From JACCTU01 sp963809175 (GTDB taxonomy: Bacteria > Actinomycetota > Thermoleophilia > Gaiellales > Gaiellaceae), in the NCBI GenBank assembly GCA_963809175.1, contig CAWEIK010000003.1, positions 62,001-126,000 on the forward strand: 64,000 bases of DNA, given 5' to 3'. A program made the translations under genes and the position numbers. Of this stretch, positions 11,927-20,278 are shown piece by piece (positions within the stretch are counted from its first letter, which is position 1; each line of letters begins with the position of its first letter). The notes beneath the pieces are model-generated. The model was not told where the DNA came from. It saw only the letters and a program-made list of their open reading frames with translations, and did not search any database.

Positions 11927-11955
11927 CCGCAGAAAATGCTGCGCATTTTCCGCGG
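11927..11955 (+). promoter_or_regulatory. Hairpin abutting a start codon
   Basis: A 13-bp stem (one mismatch) pairs CCGCAGAAAATGC (11927-11939) with GCATTTTCCGCGG (11943-11955) around loop TGC. The stem ends at the base before the ATG at 11956 and starts 5 bases after the ahcY stop. It may terminate ahcY transcription or hide the start of the next gene; no Shine-Dalgarno is visible. Confidence 0.45.
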
Positions 11956-12714
11956 ATGAAAGCGTTGATACTCGCGGCGGGGTACGCCACTCGGCTTTAC
12001 CCGCTGACCGAGTCGATCGCCAAGCCGCTCCTGACGATCGGCGGGCGGCCGATGGTCGATCACATTCTCGACCGGATCCGCGAGGCGGATCCGGTCGAGG
12101 TTCACGTCGTGACGAACTCGAAGTTCGCGGGCGCCTTCTCCGAGTGGGCGCCCGCGGACGTCACGGTCCACGACGACGGCACGACGAGCGAGGACGACCG
12201 CCTCGGTGCGATCGGCGACCTGCGCTTCGTCCTCGACCGCGCCGGCATCGACGACGACTGGCTCGTCGTCGCAGGCGACAACCTCTTCGACTACAGCCTT
12301 GGCGACTACGCGCGCTGGTGGCGCACGAAAGGGGTCGCGAGCGCGGTCGCACTGTACGAGCATCCCGACCGGGAGCTCGTCAAGCAGTACGGCGTCGTCG
12401 AGCTCGACGACCACGAGCGCGTCGTGTCCTTCGTCGAGAAGCCGCCCGACCCGGCGTCGAACCTCGCCGCGACGGCGTGCTACCTCTTCCACCGCGAGCA
12501 CGTGAAGCTCGTTGCGACCTACCTCGACGAGGGGAACGTGCCGGATCAGCCGGGACGCTTCGTCGAGTGGCTCTACCGGCGCGCCCCGGTGTACGGCTAC
12601 CGCTTCAGCGGCGAGTGGCTCGACATCGGCGACCGCGACCAGCTCCTCGAGGCGGACAACCGGGCCCGCACCCGCGCCGGCCTGTCCCCGCGGCCCGAGT
12701 ACGCACCGGGCTAG
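11956..12714 (+). CDS. Nucleotidyltransferase (glucose-1-phosphate thymidylyltransferase-like)
   Basis: A 252-residue NTP-sugar pyrophosphorylase. The N-terminal signature is MKALILAAGYATRLYPLTES followed by IAKPLLTIGGRPMVDHIL, which matches the G.G.RL.P.T...K pattern. Asp residues for Mg2+ are in VVAGDNLFDYS (near 112), and SFVEKPPDPASN (near 160) contains the sugar-binding EKP. It ends with GEWLDIGDRDQLLEADN, the usual W.D.G.....L..A motif. It would form an NDP-sugar for envelope or exopolysaccharide. The ATG is immediately preceded by a hairpin. Substrate specificity cannot be decided from the sequence. Confidence 0.85.
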   Translation: MKALILAAGYATRLYPLTESIAKPLLTIGGRPMVDHILDRIREADPVEVHVVTNSKFAGAFSEWAPADVTVHDDGTTSEDDRLGAIGDLRFVLDRAGIDDDWLVVAGDNLFDYSLGDYARWWRTKGVASAVALYEHPDRELVKQYGVVELDDHERVVSFVEKPPDPASNLAATACYLFHREHVKLVATYLDEGNVPDQPGRFVEWLYRRAPVYGYRFSGEWLDIGDRDQLLEADNRARTRAGLSPRPEYAPG

Positions 12715-12731
12715 CCGGGTCCAAGGCGCAC

Positions 12732-12777
12732 CCCCACCCTCAAATTGGGTGGGGCAGCTTCCCGCCGCCCACGGCGG
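12732..12777 (+). terminator. Tandem hairpins, probable terminator
   Basis: A perfect 8-bp stem CCCCACCC (12732-12739) / GGGTGGGG (12747-12754) with loop TCAAATT, then a second 6-bp stem CCGCCG (12762-12767) / CGGCGG (12772-12777). There is no T-run. These lie in the 180-base gap (12715-12894) before comF, where I see no other feature except a TACCGT hexamer. Confidence 0.45.
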
Positions 12778-12882
12778 AGACGCTACCGCCCGCGCGCGGC
12801 CGAATCGTGTCGGAACCGGGTCGCTTCGTGCCGGCGAGGTGACGATCGCTCCACATCAGGTCGTCGGCGTCCGGGCCCGACG

Positions 12883-12888
12883 TACCGT
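12883..12888 (+). promoter_or_regulatory. Probable -10 element for comF
   Basis: TACCGT (TANNNT) ends 6 bases before the ATG at 12895, with no Shine-Dalgarno; consistent with leaderless transcription. Confidence 0.3.
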
Positions 12889-12894
12889 CGGCGC

Positions 12895-13584
12895 ATGGCC
12901 GGCAGCCTCCTCCTCGACCTGCTCCTGCCGCAGCGCTGCGTCGCGTGCGGGAGCCCCGGCGCGCAGGTGTGCGGCCACTGCCTCGGCGGGTTGCCGCGGC
13001 TCCGAGGCCCGCGCTGCGAGCGCTGCTGCGCGCCGACGGCGTGGCCGGTGCGGCGCTGCCGCGAGTGCGCCGGACGCCGCCTGGCGTTTGCACGCGCGCG
13101 CTCCGCGGTCGCGTACGACGAGACCGTCAGCCGCCTCGTCCACGCCTGGAAGGAGCGCGGGTTGCGGAATCTGTCCGTCGCCGCGGCGGAGGTCACCGCG
13201 CAGGCACTCGAATCGTCGGGCGACCCGCTCGTCTTCATCCCTCCCGATCCCGAGCGCCGTCGCGGCCGGGGCCACCATCCCGCGGAGACCCTCGCGCGCG
13301 AGGTCGCCGTCCGCTGGGACGTGCCCGTCCTCGCGCTTCTCGCCCGCGCCAAGGGCGGGGCTCGCCAGCGCGGTCTCACGCTCTCCGAGCGACGGGCGAA
13401 CGTGCGCGGAGCGTTCTCGGCCGCGCGTTCTCCGCCGGCCGTCGTCCTCGTCGACGACGTCTACACCACCGGCGCGACCGCCAATGCGGCAGCCTCGGCG
13501 CTCCGCCGGGCAGGCGCGCGGCGGGTCGAAGTCGTCACGTTCGCCCGCGCGGTCCGCGGGTATACAGTGACGACCCAGGCTTGA
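12895..13584 (+). CDS. comF: ComF-family phosphoribosyltransferase
   Basis: A ComF/GntX-type protein linked to DNA uptake or nucleotide salvage in other bacteria. The 229 residues begin with DLLLPQRCVACGSPGAQVCG and further Cys pairs (CERCCAP, CRECAG), forming a zinc-ribbon-like N-terminus. The C-terminal phosphoribosyltransferase domain ends with the PRPP loop VVLVDDVYTTGAT near residue 184. The QRGLTLSERRANVRGAF stretch is the typical ComF segment before that loop. The open frame begins upstream at 12745, but the start at ATG 12895 gives the family's normal N-terminus. hpf follows 20 bases downstream, a common arrangement in bacteria. Confidence 0.88.
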   Translation: MAGSLLLDLLLPQRCVACGSPGAQVCGHCLGGLPRLRGPRCERCCAPTAWPVRRCRECAGRRLAFARARSAVAYDETVSRLVHAWKERGLRNLSVAAAEVTAQALESSGDPLVFIPPDPERRRGRGHHPAETLAREVAVRWDVPVLALLARAKGGARQRGLTLSERRANVRGAFSAARSPPAVVLVDDVYTTGATANAAASALRRAGARRVEVVTFARAVRGYTVTTQA

Positions 13585-13604
13585 CTCAGCCCGAGGAGGA
13601 CGCG

Positions 13605-14147
13605 TTGCGACTTCAGGTGAAGGGCAAGAACCTCGACGTCACCGACTCCATCCGCAGCTACGCCGAGCAGAAGCTCCAGAAGCTCGACAAGCAGCTGAAC
13701 GACGCGACCGAGGTCGAGCTCGAGCTCCGCGTCGAGAAGAACCCGTCGATCGCAGCGAACCAGATCGCCGAGGCGACCGTCTGGACGAAGGGCCCGACGC
13801 TGCGCGCGCGCGAGGCGTCCGAGGACATGCGCGCCTCGATCGACCAGCTGACCGAGAAGCTCGTGCGCCAGGTCAGGCACTACCGCGACAAGCGAAGCCG
13901 CCGCGGCTCGCGCAACCACGCTCCCGTCGACGAAGGAGTCACGCCGTTGCAGGACGACCAGCTGGACCAGCAGATCGTCAAGACGAAGCAGTTCCCGGTG
14001 AAGCCGATGAACGCCGAGGAAGCGGTCCTTCAGCTCGAGCTGATCGGCCACGACTTCTTCGTGTTCAGGAACGTGGACACCGACGAGGTGAACGTCGTCT
14101 ACCGCCGCAAGGACGGCGGGTACGGCCTGATCGAGCCCGGGACGTGA
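13605..14147 (+). CDS. hpf: Ribosome hibernation-promoting factor, long form
   Basis: HPF binds the 30S decoding region and, in its long form, dimerises ribosomes into inactive 100S particles during slow growth. The 180 residues comprise an N-terminal S30AE domain (LQVKGKNLDVTDSIRSYAEQ to about 100) and a C-terminal dimerisation domain (IVKTKQFPVKPMNAEEAVLQ, then ELIGHDFFVFRNVDTDEVNV). The TTG start at 13605 is preceded by GAGGAGGA (13593-13600). The open frame extends upstream into comF in another frame and should not be used. The stop overlaps the next gene's GTG. Confidence 0.95.
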   Translation: MRLQVKGKNLDVTDSIRSYAEQKLQKLDKQLNDATEVELELRVEKNPSIAANQIAEATVWTKGPTLRAREASEDMRASIDQLTEKLVRQVRHYRDKRSRRGSRNHAPVDEGVTPLQDDQLDQQIVKTKQFPVKPMNAEEAVLQLELIGHDFFVFRNVDTDEVNVVYRRKDGGYGLIEPGT

Positions 14148-14698
14148 GCTTTCGGCGGCGTGAGAAGCCGCTGCACGAACGCCTCGCCGAGCAGGGCGGC
14201 ATGACGACGCCGACCGAGAGCGACCACGTCGCGCCCTGGAACCAGGCAGGCGTGACCGGCATCCCGCGGCCGCGTCAATGGGACGCCGTCGTCACCGCCG
14301 AAGCTGACCTTCCGGGCGACTCCGTCCACTTCGTCACCCTCGAGGATCGAACGGTGGTCGTCGACGAGGACGTCCCGGACGACCAGCTGGCGCCACTGGC
14401 CGACGCCATCGAGACGCAGCTCAACCCGCCGTACCGCGCCGAGGGCACGAGGCGCGACGACCGGCTGTGGGCGGTCGGCGCGAGCAAGATCGACGTCCTC
14501 TCGATCGACGAGGAGATCGGCGGAGACGTCGTCGAGCTCGCCGTCCGGGAAGGCGTCGTGACGCACCTCGTGGACGGCGCCCACGGCTTCGGCTCGGTCC
14601 CGGAGCTCGAGGCGCTGGGAGCCGGGATGCCGTCGTTCGTGGTGCGGGCGGACCGCATCGACGGGAACCTCTGGGAGGTCGTGGTTCTGCCCCTCTGA
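14144..14698 (+). CDS. Conserved-looking hypothetical protein between hpf and secA
   Basis: A 184-residue soluble protein I do not recognise. It starts with a GTG overlapping the hpf stop (GTGA), implying translational coupling. The N-terminus is basic (SFRRREKPLHERLAEQGG). The rest is acidic and looks like an alpha/beta fold with two similar-looking halves: DAVVTAEADLPGDSVHFVTL, and later IDVLSIDEEIGGDVVELAVR. No signal peptide, membrane segment or Cys motif is visible. Codon use and GC match the neighbours, and the frame is intact. The position suggests co-expression with the hibernation factor, but no function is proposed. Confidence 0.75.
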   Translation: MSFRRREKPLHERLAEQGGMTTPTESDHVAPWNQAGVTGIPRPRQWDAVVTAEADLPGDSVHFVTLEDRTVVVDEDVPDDQLAPLADAIETQLNPPYRAEGTRRDDRLWAVGASKIDVLSIDEEIGGDVVELAVREGVVTHLVDGAHGFGSVPELEALGAGMPSFVVRADRIDGNLWEVVVLPL

Positions 14699-14727
14699 CG
14701 CCGTCCGGGCCGCTCGGAGGGAGCCGG

Positions 14728-14733
14728 TACCCT
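14728..14733 (+). promoter_or_regulatory. Probable -10 element for secA
   Basis: TACCCT (TANNNT) ends 8 bases before the secA ATG at 14742. No Shine-Dalgarno is placed correctly for that ATG. Confidence 0.35.
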
Positions 14734-14741
14734 TAGCCCGT

Positions 14742-17402
14742 ATGGCCCAGAGCATGGGTTCCTTCGAGAAGGTCCTCCGCCTCGGCGAAGGACGGCGCCT
14801 GAAACGGCTGGCCGAGCAGGCCGCCTACGTCGGCACGCTCGAGCCCGAGTACGAGGCGCTCTCCGACGAGGAGCTCGCCGGCAAGACCGCCGGGTTCAAG
14901 CAGCGCTTCGAGGCCGGCGAGTCGCTCGAGGAGCTGCTCTTCGAGGCCTTCGCGGCCGTTCGTGAGGCGTTCAAGCGCACGATCGGCGTCCGCCTCTTCG
15001 ACGTGCAGCTGATGGGCGGCATCACCCTCCACGAGGGCGACATCGCCGAGATGAAGACCGGTGAGGGCAAGACGTTCGTCGCGGTCCAGCCGCTGTACCT
15101 GAACGCGCTCGAAGGCAGCGGGGTGCACCTGGTGACGGTGAACGACTACCTCGCCAAGCGCGACGCGGAGTGGATCGAGCCCGTCTTCGAGAAGCTCGGG
15201 ATGCGCGTCGCCTACATCCAGAACCAGATGCCGTTCGCGGAGCGCAAGCATGCGTACGACGCCGACGTCACCTACGGGACGAACTCTGAGTTCGGGTTCG
15301 ACTACCTGCGCGACAACATGGCCGTCTCGCTGCCCGAGCTCGTGCAGCGCAGCCACCGCTACGCGATCGTGGACGAGGTCGACTCGATCCTGATCGACGA
15401 AGCGCGAACGCCGCTGATCATCTCCGGCCAGCCCGAGACCGCGGCGAGCACCTACTACGACTTCGCGCGCATCGTCAAGACGCTGGAGTCTCAGCCCGCG
15501 AAGATCCTGGCCAAGGGCGAGGACCAGTTCGCGGAGGGCGGCGACTTCGTCTACGACGAGAAGTTCAAGACCGTTTCCCCGAGCGAGGCCGCGATCGAGA
15601 AGGTCGAGCGCGCGCTCAAGATCGACAACCTCTACGACCCGCGGAACGTCCAGCTCGTCAACCACCTGACGCAGTCGCTGAAGGCGCAGTCGCTCTACAA
15701 GCGCGACATCGACTACGTGATCCAGGAGGGCGAGGTCAAGATCGTCGACGAGAACACCGGCCGGATCATGGAAGGCCGCCGCTGGAGCGAGGGCCTGCAC
15801 CAGGCGATCGAGGCGAAGGAAGGGCTCAAGATCCAGGAAGAGCACGTCACGCTCGCGACGATCACGCTCCAGAACTACTTCCGCCTCTACGAGAAGCTCG
15901 CCGGGATGACCGGCACCGCGAAGACCGAGGAGAAGGAGTTCGTCGAGATCTACAACCTCCACGTCGTCGAGATCCCGACGAACGTGGACGTTGCGCGCCA
16001 GGACAAGAACGACTTCATCTTCCGCACGAAGGAAGGCAAGTTCCAGGCCGTGATCCGCGACATCAAGGAGCGAAACGAGCAGGGGCAGCCCGTGCTGCTG
16101 GGCACGATCGCCGTCGAGACGTCGGAGTACCTCGCCCAGCTGCTCGAGCGCCAGGGGATCAAGCACAACGTCCTGAACGCGAAGCAGCACGAGCGCGAGG
16201 CGGAGATCATCAAGGACGCGGGCCAGCTCGGCGCGGTCACGATCGCGACGAACATGGCGGGCCGCGGCGTCGACATCAAGCTCGGCGAGGGCGTCATCGA
16301 GGCGGGCGGGCTCTACGTGCTCGGCACCGAGCGCCACGAGGCGCGCCGCATCGACAACCAGCTTCGCGGTCGCGCCGGCCGCCAGGGAGACCCCGGCGAG
16401 TCGCGCTTCTACCTCTCGGGCGAGGACGAGCTCGTGCGCCTCTTCGCCGGCGACCGGATCAAGAACATCATGCAGCGCTTCAAGGTCCCCGACGACGAGC
16501 CGATGGAAGCGTCGATCCTCTCGAAGCAGATCGAGAACGCGCAGAAGAAGGTCGAGGAGCAGAACTTCGTCATGCGCAAGAACGTCCTCAAGTACGACGA
16601 CGTGATGAACTCGCAGCGGCAGGTCATCTACGCGCAGCGCCGCAGCGTCCTCGAGGGTCAGGACATGGCGGAGGAGATCGGCGGGTGGATCGACGACGTC
16701 GTCGCGGGCGCGGTCGACAGGTACACGCAAGAGGAGTACGCGGAGGAGTGGGACCTCGGTGCACTGACCCAGGCGATGCACGACCTCTACGGCTCCGACA
16801 TCACGCCCGACGAGCTGAAGGAAGAGGTCGCGCTCGAGCGCGACGCGCTCGTCGAGGAGTTCCAGCAGGACGCGCGCGACGCGTACGGGGACAAGGAGCA
16901 GGAGCTCGGCGTCGAGCTGATGCGCGACCTCGAGCGCTACGTCACGCTGCAGGTCGTCGACACCCGCTGGCGCGAGCACCTCGAGAACATGGACTACCTG
17001 CGCGAGGGCGTGCACCTCCGCGCGTTCGCGCAGAAGGACCCGCTCGTCGAGTACCGCGGCGAGGGTCACCGCATGTTCGAGGAGCTCGGGCTGCAGATCC
17101 GCGAGGAGGTCGTGGGCACGCTCTTCCACGCGCAGTTGGCCCCGCAGGACGCCGAGGTGCTCGAGCAGCCGGGCCAGCAGAACGGCGACCGGCTTTCCTA
17201 CGAGCACGAGACGGCTGCGGGCGCAGGCGCGATCGCAGGTGCGGCGGTCGGAGGCGGCTCGGTCGCGACCGCAGGCACGCTCGCTCCCGCCCAGACCGTG
17301 AACACCCAGCAGGTCGTGAAGAACGAGAACCAGCAGGTCGGCCGCAACGACCCGTGCTGGTGCGGCTCCGGCAAGAAGTTCAAGAAGTGCCACGGGGCGT
17401 AG
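14742..17402 (+). CDS. secA: Preprotein translocase ATPase SecA
   Basis: SecA drives unfolded proteins through SecYEG using ATP. The 886 residues show the Walker A-like motif MKTGEGKTFVAVQPLYLNAL near 105, the DEAD-type motif AIVDEVDSILIDEARTPL near 208, the precursor cross-linking domain, GMTGTAKTEEKEF near 390 and the GRAGRQGDPG helicase motif VI near 547. The C-terminus has a variable Ala/Gly linker and the zinc-binding SEC-C tail NDPCWCGSGKKFKKCHG. An alternative ATG at 14754 (GSFEKVLRLG) is possible; 14742 is chosen because of the -10-like hexamer. prfB starts 4 bases after the stop. Confidence 0.98.
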   Translation: MAQSMGSFEKVLRLGEGRRLKRLAEQAAYVGTLEPEYEALSDEELAGKTAGFKQRFEAGESLEELLFEAFAAVREAFKRTIGVRLFDVQLMGGITLHEGDIAEMKTGEGKTFVAVQPLYLNALEGSGVHLVTVNDYLAKRDAEWIEPVFEKLGMRVAYIQNQMPFAERKHAYDADVTYGTNSEFGFDYLRDNMAVSLPELVQRSHRYAIVDEVDSILIDEARTPLIISGQPETAASTYYDFARIVKTLESQPAKILAKGEDQFAEGGDFVYDEKFKTVSPSEAAIEKVERALKIDNLYDPRNVQLVNHLTQSLKAQSLYKRDIDYVIQEGEVKIVDENTGRIMEGRRWSEGLHQAIEAKEGLKIQEEHVTLATITLQNYFRLYEKLAGMTGTAKTEEKEFVEIYNLHVVEIPTNVDVARQDKNDFIFRTKEGKFQAVIRDIKERNEQGQPVLLGTIAVETSEYLAQLLERQGIKHNVLNAKQHEREAEIIKDAGQLGAVTIATNMAGRGVDIKLGEGVIEAGGLYVLGTERHEARRIDNQLRGRAGRQGDPGESRFYLSGEDELVRLFAGDRIKNIMQRFKVPDDEPMEASILSKQIENAQKKVEEQNFVMRKNVLKYDDVMNSQRQVIYAQRRSVLEGQDMAEEIGGWIDDVVAGAVDRYTQEEYAEEWDLGALTQAMHDLYGSDITPDELKEEVALERDALVEEFQQDARDAYGDKEQELGVELMRDLERYVTLQVVDTRWREHLENMDYLREGVHLRAFAQKDPLVEYRGEGHRMFEELGLQIREEVVGTLFHAQLAPQDAEVLEQPGQQNGDRLSYEHETAAGAGAIAGAAVGGGSVATAGTLAPAQTVNTQQVVKNENQQVGRNDPCWCGSGKKFKKCHGA

Positions 17403-17406
17403 GCGG

Positions 17407-18517
17407 ATGACCACCGAGACCGAGGCACCACTGGAGCAGCAGCTCGAGGAGATCGGGACCCAGCTCGCCTGGGTCCGTGATTACCTTTGACCCCGACTCG
17501 CTGAGGGTCCGGGTCGCCGACCTCGAGGCTCGCATGGGCGAGCCCGGGTTCTGGGACGACCAGGCAGGGGCCGCGCGGATCTCGTCCGAGCACTCGCGCC
17601 TGACGAGGCGGCTCGAACGCTACGACCGGCTGCTGCGCGAGTACGACGACGCGCGCGAGCTGCTCTCGCTCGACGGTGACATGGCCGACGACATCGTCTC
17701 GATGCTGAAGCCGCTGCGCGCCGAGCTCGACCGGCTGCAGGAGGACGCGCTGTTCACCGGCGAGTACGACACCGGCGACGCGCTGATGTCGCTGCACGCG
17801 GCGACGGGCGGGATCGACGCGCAGGACTTCACGGAGATGCTCCTGCGCATGTACCTGCGCTGGGCGTCGGAGCGCGGGTTCCAGACGGAGGTGCTCGAGG
17901 CGACGGCCGGGGAGGAGGCGGGACTGAAGTCCGCGACCGTCAGCTTCGCGGGCGAGAACGCGTACGGGATCCTGAAGGCCGAGCGCGGCAAGCACCGGCT
18001 CGTCCGTCTCTCGCCGTTCGACCAGGCGCACAGGCGGCACACATCTTTCTCACAGGTCGTCGTCGCGCCGCTGCTCCCGGACGACGCCGAGCTCGAGCTC
18101 GACGAAGGCGACCTTCGCATCGACACGTACCGCGCGAGCGGCGCCGGCGGCCAGCACGTCAACAAGACCGACTCCGCGGTGCGGATCACGCACCTGCCGA
18201 CCGGGATCGTCGTCCAGTGCCAGAACGAGCGCTCGCAGACGGCGAACAAGCAGACCGCGATGCGCATGCTCCGCTCCCGGCTCGCCGAGCTGCAGCTCGA
18301 GGAGCGAGAGGCCGAGATCGCCCGCGAGCGGGGGGTGGCGGCGGACACCGGCTTCGGCGGCACGAACATCCGCAGCTACGTCCTCCAGCCCTACCAGCAG
18401 GTCAAGGACCACCGGACGGGCCACGAGGTCGGAAACGCCCAGGGCGTCCTCGACGGCGATATCGACGGCTTCATCCACGCCTATCTCCTCGCCCAGGCTT
18501 CCGGAGGCGTCGCCTAG
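17407..18517 (+). CDS. prfB: Peptide chain release factor 2 with programmed +1 frameshift
   Basis: RF2 reads UGA and UAA and releases the finished peptide. The first segment starts at ATG 17407 (MTTETEAPLEQQLEEIG) and reaches an in-frame TGA at 17488-17490, within the slippery site CTT TGA C (17485-17491). A +1 shift continues as DPDSLRVRVADLEARMG in the frame ending at 18517. This is the classical autoregulatory site: low RF2 favours shifting. The tripeptide SPF (RLSPFDQAHRRHTSF) that recognises stop codons and the GGQ loop (GAGGQHVNKTDSAVR) are both present. An upstream AGGGGG-type stimulator is not obvious. A simple call beginning at GTG 17477 would lose the true N-terminus. Order secA-prfB-ftsE-ftsX. 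Confidence 0.95.
17485..17491 (+). other. Programmed +1 frameshift site of prfB
   Basis: CTTTGAC: the peptidyl-tRNA on CTT slips to TTT, and decoding resumes at GAC, bypassing the TGA stop. Identical in sequence to the well-known prfB recoding site. Confidence 0.92.
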
Positions 18518-18598
18518 ACCCTCCGAGGGCTCAGCTAGACTGCGCCGGCAGGTCCTCTCACGTACCGGAGCAGGCATGCCTGCCCTTCCCTTTCCCCG
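18518..18598 (+). promoter_or_regulatory. Intergenic region before ftsE
   Basis: 81 bases without a gene. It contains TAGACT at about 18536-18541, a -10-like hexamer matching that seen before the HAD gene, and GC-rich short repeats. A promoter for ftsEX here is possible but no clear -35 is seen. Confidence 0.25.
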
Positions 18599-19375
18599 GT
18601 GACGGAGCCAGAGATCACAGACACCGCGATTCCCCCGCTCAGCGAGGCACCCGAGAGCGAGAACGGCCGAGCCGTTCCGGTCGCGGGCGCCGCGGTCATG
18701 TTCGACTCGGTGACGAAGGTCTACGACCCCGGCGTGACCGCGCTCTCGGACGTCTCGTTCGTGATCGAGAAGGGCGAGTTCGTCTTCGTCGTCGGCGCCT
18801 CGGGGTCGGGCAAGTCGACGATGATCCGGCTGATCCTGAAGGAGCTCGACCCGACCTCCGGGCGGATCATCGTCGGGGGCCGCGACCTCTCCCGCCTGCG
18901 CCGCAGCAAGATCCCGCAGCTCCGGCGGAACGTCGGCTGCGTCTTCCAGGACTTCAAGCTGCTGCCGAACCGCACCGCGGCCGAGAACGTCGCCTACGCG
19001 CTCAAGGTGCAGGGCGAGAACCAGAACTCGATCCGGCGCAAGGTGCCGGAGGTGCTGAGCCTCGTCGGGCTCTCGCACAAGATGAACTCCCTTCCCGACG
19101 AGCTCTCCGGCGGCGAGCAGCAGCGCGTCTCGATCGCGCGCGCGTTCGTCAACCATCCGCCGCTGCTGATCTGCGACGAGCCGACGGGCAACCTCGACCC
19201 TGACACGAGCGTCGGGATCATGCAGCTGCTCTATCGCATCAACCGTTCCGGCACGACGATCCTGATGGTCACGCACGACCGCGAGATGGTCGACAAGATG
19301 CGCCGGCGCGTGCTCGCCCTCTCGGAGGGCAAGCTCGAGCGCGACGAGCGGCGCGGGGGGTACGTCGGCGAATGA
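18599..19375 (+). CDS. ftsE: Cell-division ABC transporter ATPase FtsE
   Basis: FtsE is the ATPase partner of FtsX; together they activate peptidoglycan hydrolases at the septum. The 258 residues include Walker A GASGSGKSTMIRL, Q-loop CVFQDFKLLPN, signature LSGGEQQRVSIARAF, Walker B LLICDEPTGNLDPDTS and the H-loop MVTHDREMV. There is an extension of about 33 residues before the normal beginning (MFDSVTKVYDPGVTALSDVS); the ATG at 18698 would give the standard form, so the GTG start at 18599 is uncertain. The ATGA overlap with ftsX indicates coupling. prfB-ftsE-ftsX-smpB is a familiar actinobacterial order; here three genes separate ftsX from smpB. Confidence 0.94.
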   Translation: MTEPEITDTAIPPLSEAPESENGRAVPVAGAAVMFDSVTKVYDPGVTALSDVSFVIEKGEFVFVVGASGSGKSTMIRLILKELDPTSGRIIVGGRDLSRLRRSKIPQLRRNVGCVFQDFKLLPNRTAAENVAYALKVQGENQNSIRRKVPEVLSLVGLSHKMNSLPDELSGGEQQRVSIARAFVNHPPLLICDEPTGNLDPDTSVGIMQLLYRINRSGTTILMVTHDREMVDKMRRRVLALSEGKLERDERRGGYVGE

Positions 19376-20268
19376 CCCAGCTCCAGCTCCTCCTGGCCGA
19401 GTCCATTCGCTCGTTGCGAGCGTCGCTCTCCACGACGTTCGCAGCGACGATGACCGTGCTGATCGCGATGTTCCTGCTCGGCGTGTCGATCGCGCTCGGC
19501 TCGTGGGTCGTGTCGTGGTCGAACAACGTGAAGAAGGACGTGCAGGTGAAGGCGTTCTTCTGCACGGAGCACACGTGCGCGGCGGACGTCACGCGCCAGC
19601 AGGTCGGCAACGTGCAGCGGTACCTCGAGGCCGACCCGAGGATCAAGGACGGCGGCGTGACGTTCGTCTCCAAGGCGGAGGCGCTCGAGATCATGCGCGA
19701 GCGCTCCCCGGAGCTCGTCCAGGACCTGACGTACAACCCGCTGCCCGATGCGTTCGAGATCCAGCCCAAGCAGGCTGAGGACGTCGAGGCGATCGCCGCC
19801 GACCTCCGCAGGCAGACGTTCGCCGGCGTCGAGAAGGTCGACTACGGCCGGGCGACAGCACGGCGGATCATCCGGGTCGGGCAGGTGATCTCGATCATCT
19901 TCTTCGGCGTCGTCCTGCTCCTGCTCGCTGCGTCCGGCCTGCTGATCGCGAACACGATCCGACTCTCGATCTACGCCCGTCGCCGGGAGATCGAGGTGAT
20001 GAAGCTCGTCGGAGCGTCGAACTGGTTCGTGCGCGGCCCGTTCATGCTCGAGGGGCTCTTCACGGGCTTCGCGGGCGCGCTGCTCGCGGTCATCCTGCTC
20101 TTGCTCGGGAAAGAGATCGCGCTGCCCGCGATCCTCGGCCGGGTTGACGCCGACTCCGACGTGCAGGCGCTGGCGTTCGCCTGGACCGCGCTGATCCTGC
20201 TCGGGCTCGGGCTGCTGCTCGGAGCCGCCGGCTCCGGCCTGACGCTACGCCGTTTCCTCCGCGTCTAG
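19372..20268 (+). CDS. ftsX: Cell-division protein FtsX
   Basis: FtsX is the membrane partner of FtsE. The 298 residues contain a first membrane segment (about 20-45, TTFAATMTVLIAMFLLGVSI), a large extracellular domain with Cys residues (FFCTEHTCAADV) that would contact hydrolases or their activators, and three C-terminal membrane segments from about 165 (VISIIFFGVVLLLLAASGLL; then the FTGFAGALLAVILLL and LIIL-like segments). RRREIEVMKLVGASNWFVR is the conserved cytoplasmic loop. The start overlaps the ftsE stop (ATGA). Confidence 0.95.
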   Translation: MTQLQLLLAESIRSLRASLSTTFAATMTVLIAMFLLGVSIALGSWVVSWSNNVKKDVQVKAFFCTEHTCAADVTRQQVGNVQRYLEADPRIKDGGVTFVSKAEALEIMRERSPELVQDLTYNPLPDAFEIQPKQAEDVEAIAADLRRQTFAGVEKVDYGRATARRIIRVGQVISIIFFGVVLLLLAASGLLIANTIRLSIYARRREIEVMKLVGASNWFVRGPFMLEGLFTGFAGALLAVILLLLGKEIALPAILGRVDADSDVQALAFAWTALILLGLGLLLGAAGSGLTLRRFLRV

Positions 20269-20278
20269 ACACGCGGGC

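Noticed and set aside
12945..13604. Long frame upstream of hpf
   Set aside because: It overlaps comF in a different frame; the Shine-Dalgarno at 13593-13600 supports the TTG at 13605.
14733..17414. Long minus-strand open frame opposite secA
   Set aside because: Same shadow effect; the secA reading has every expected motif.
17477..18517. prfB starting at GTG 17477
   Set aside because: The CTTTGAC recoding site and the upstream 27-codon segment with ATG 17407 give a normal RF2 N-terminus.
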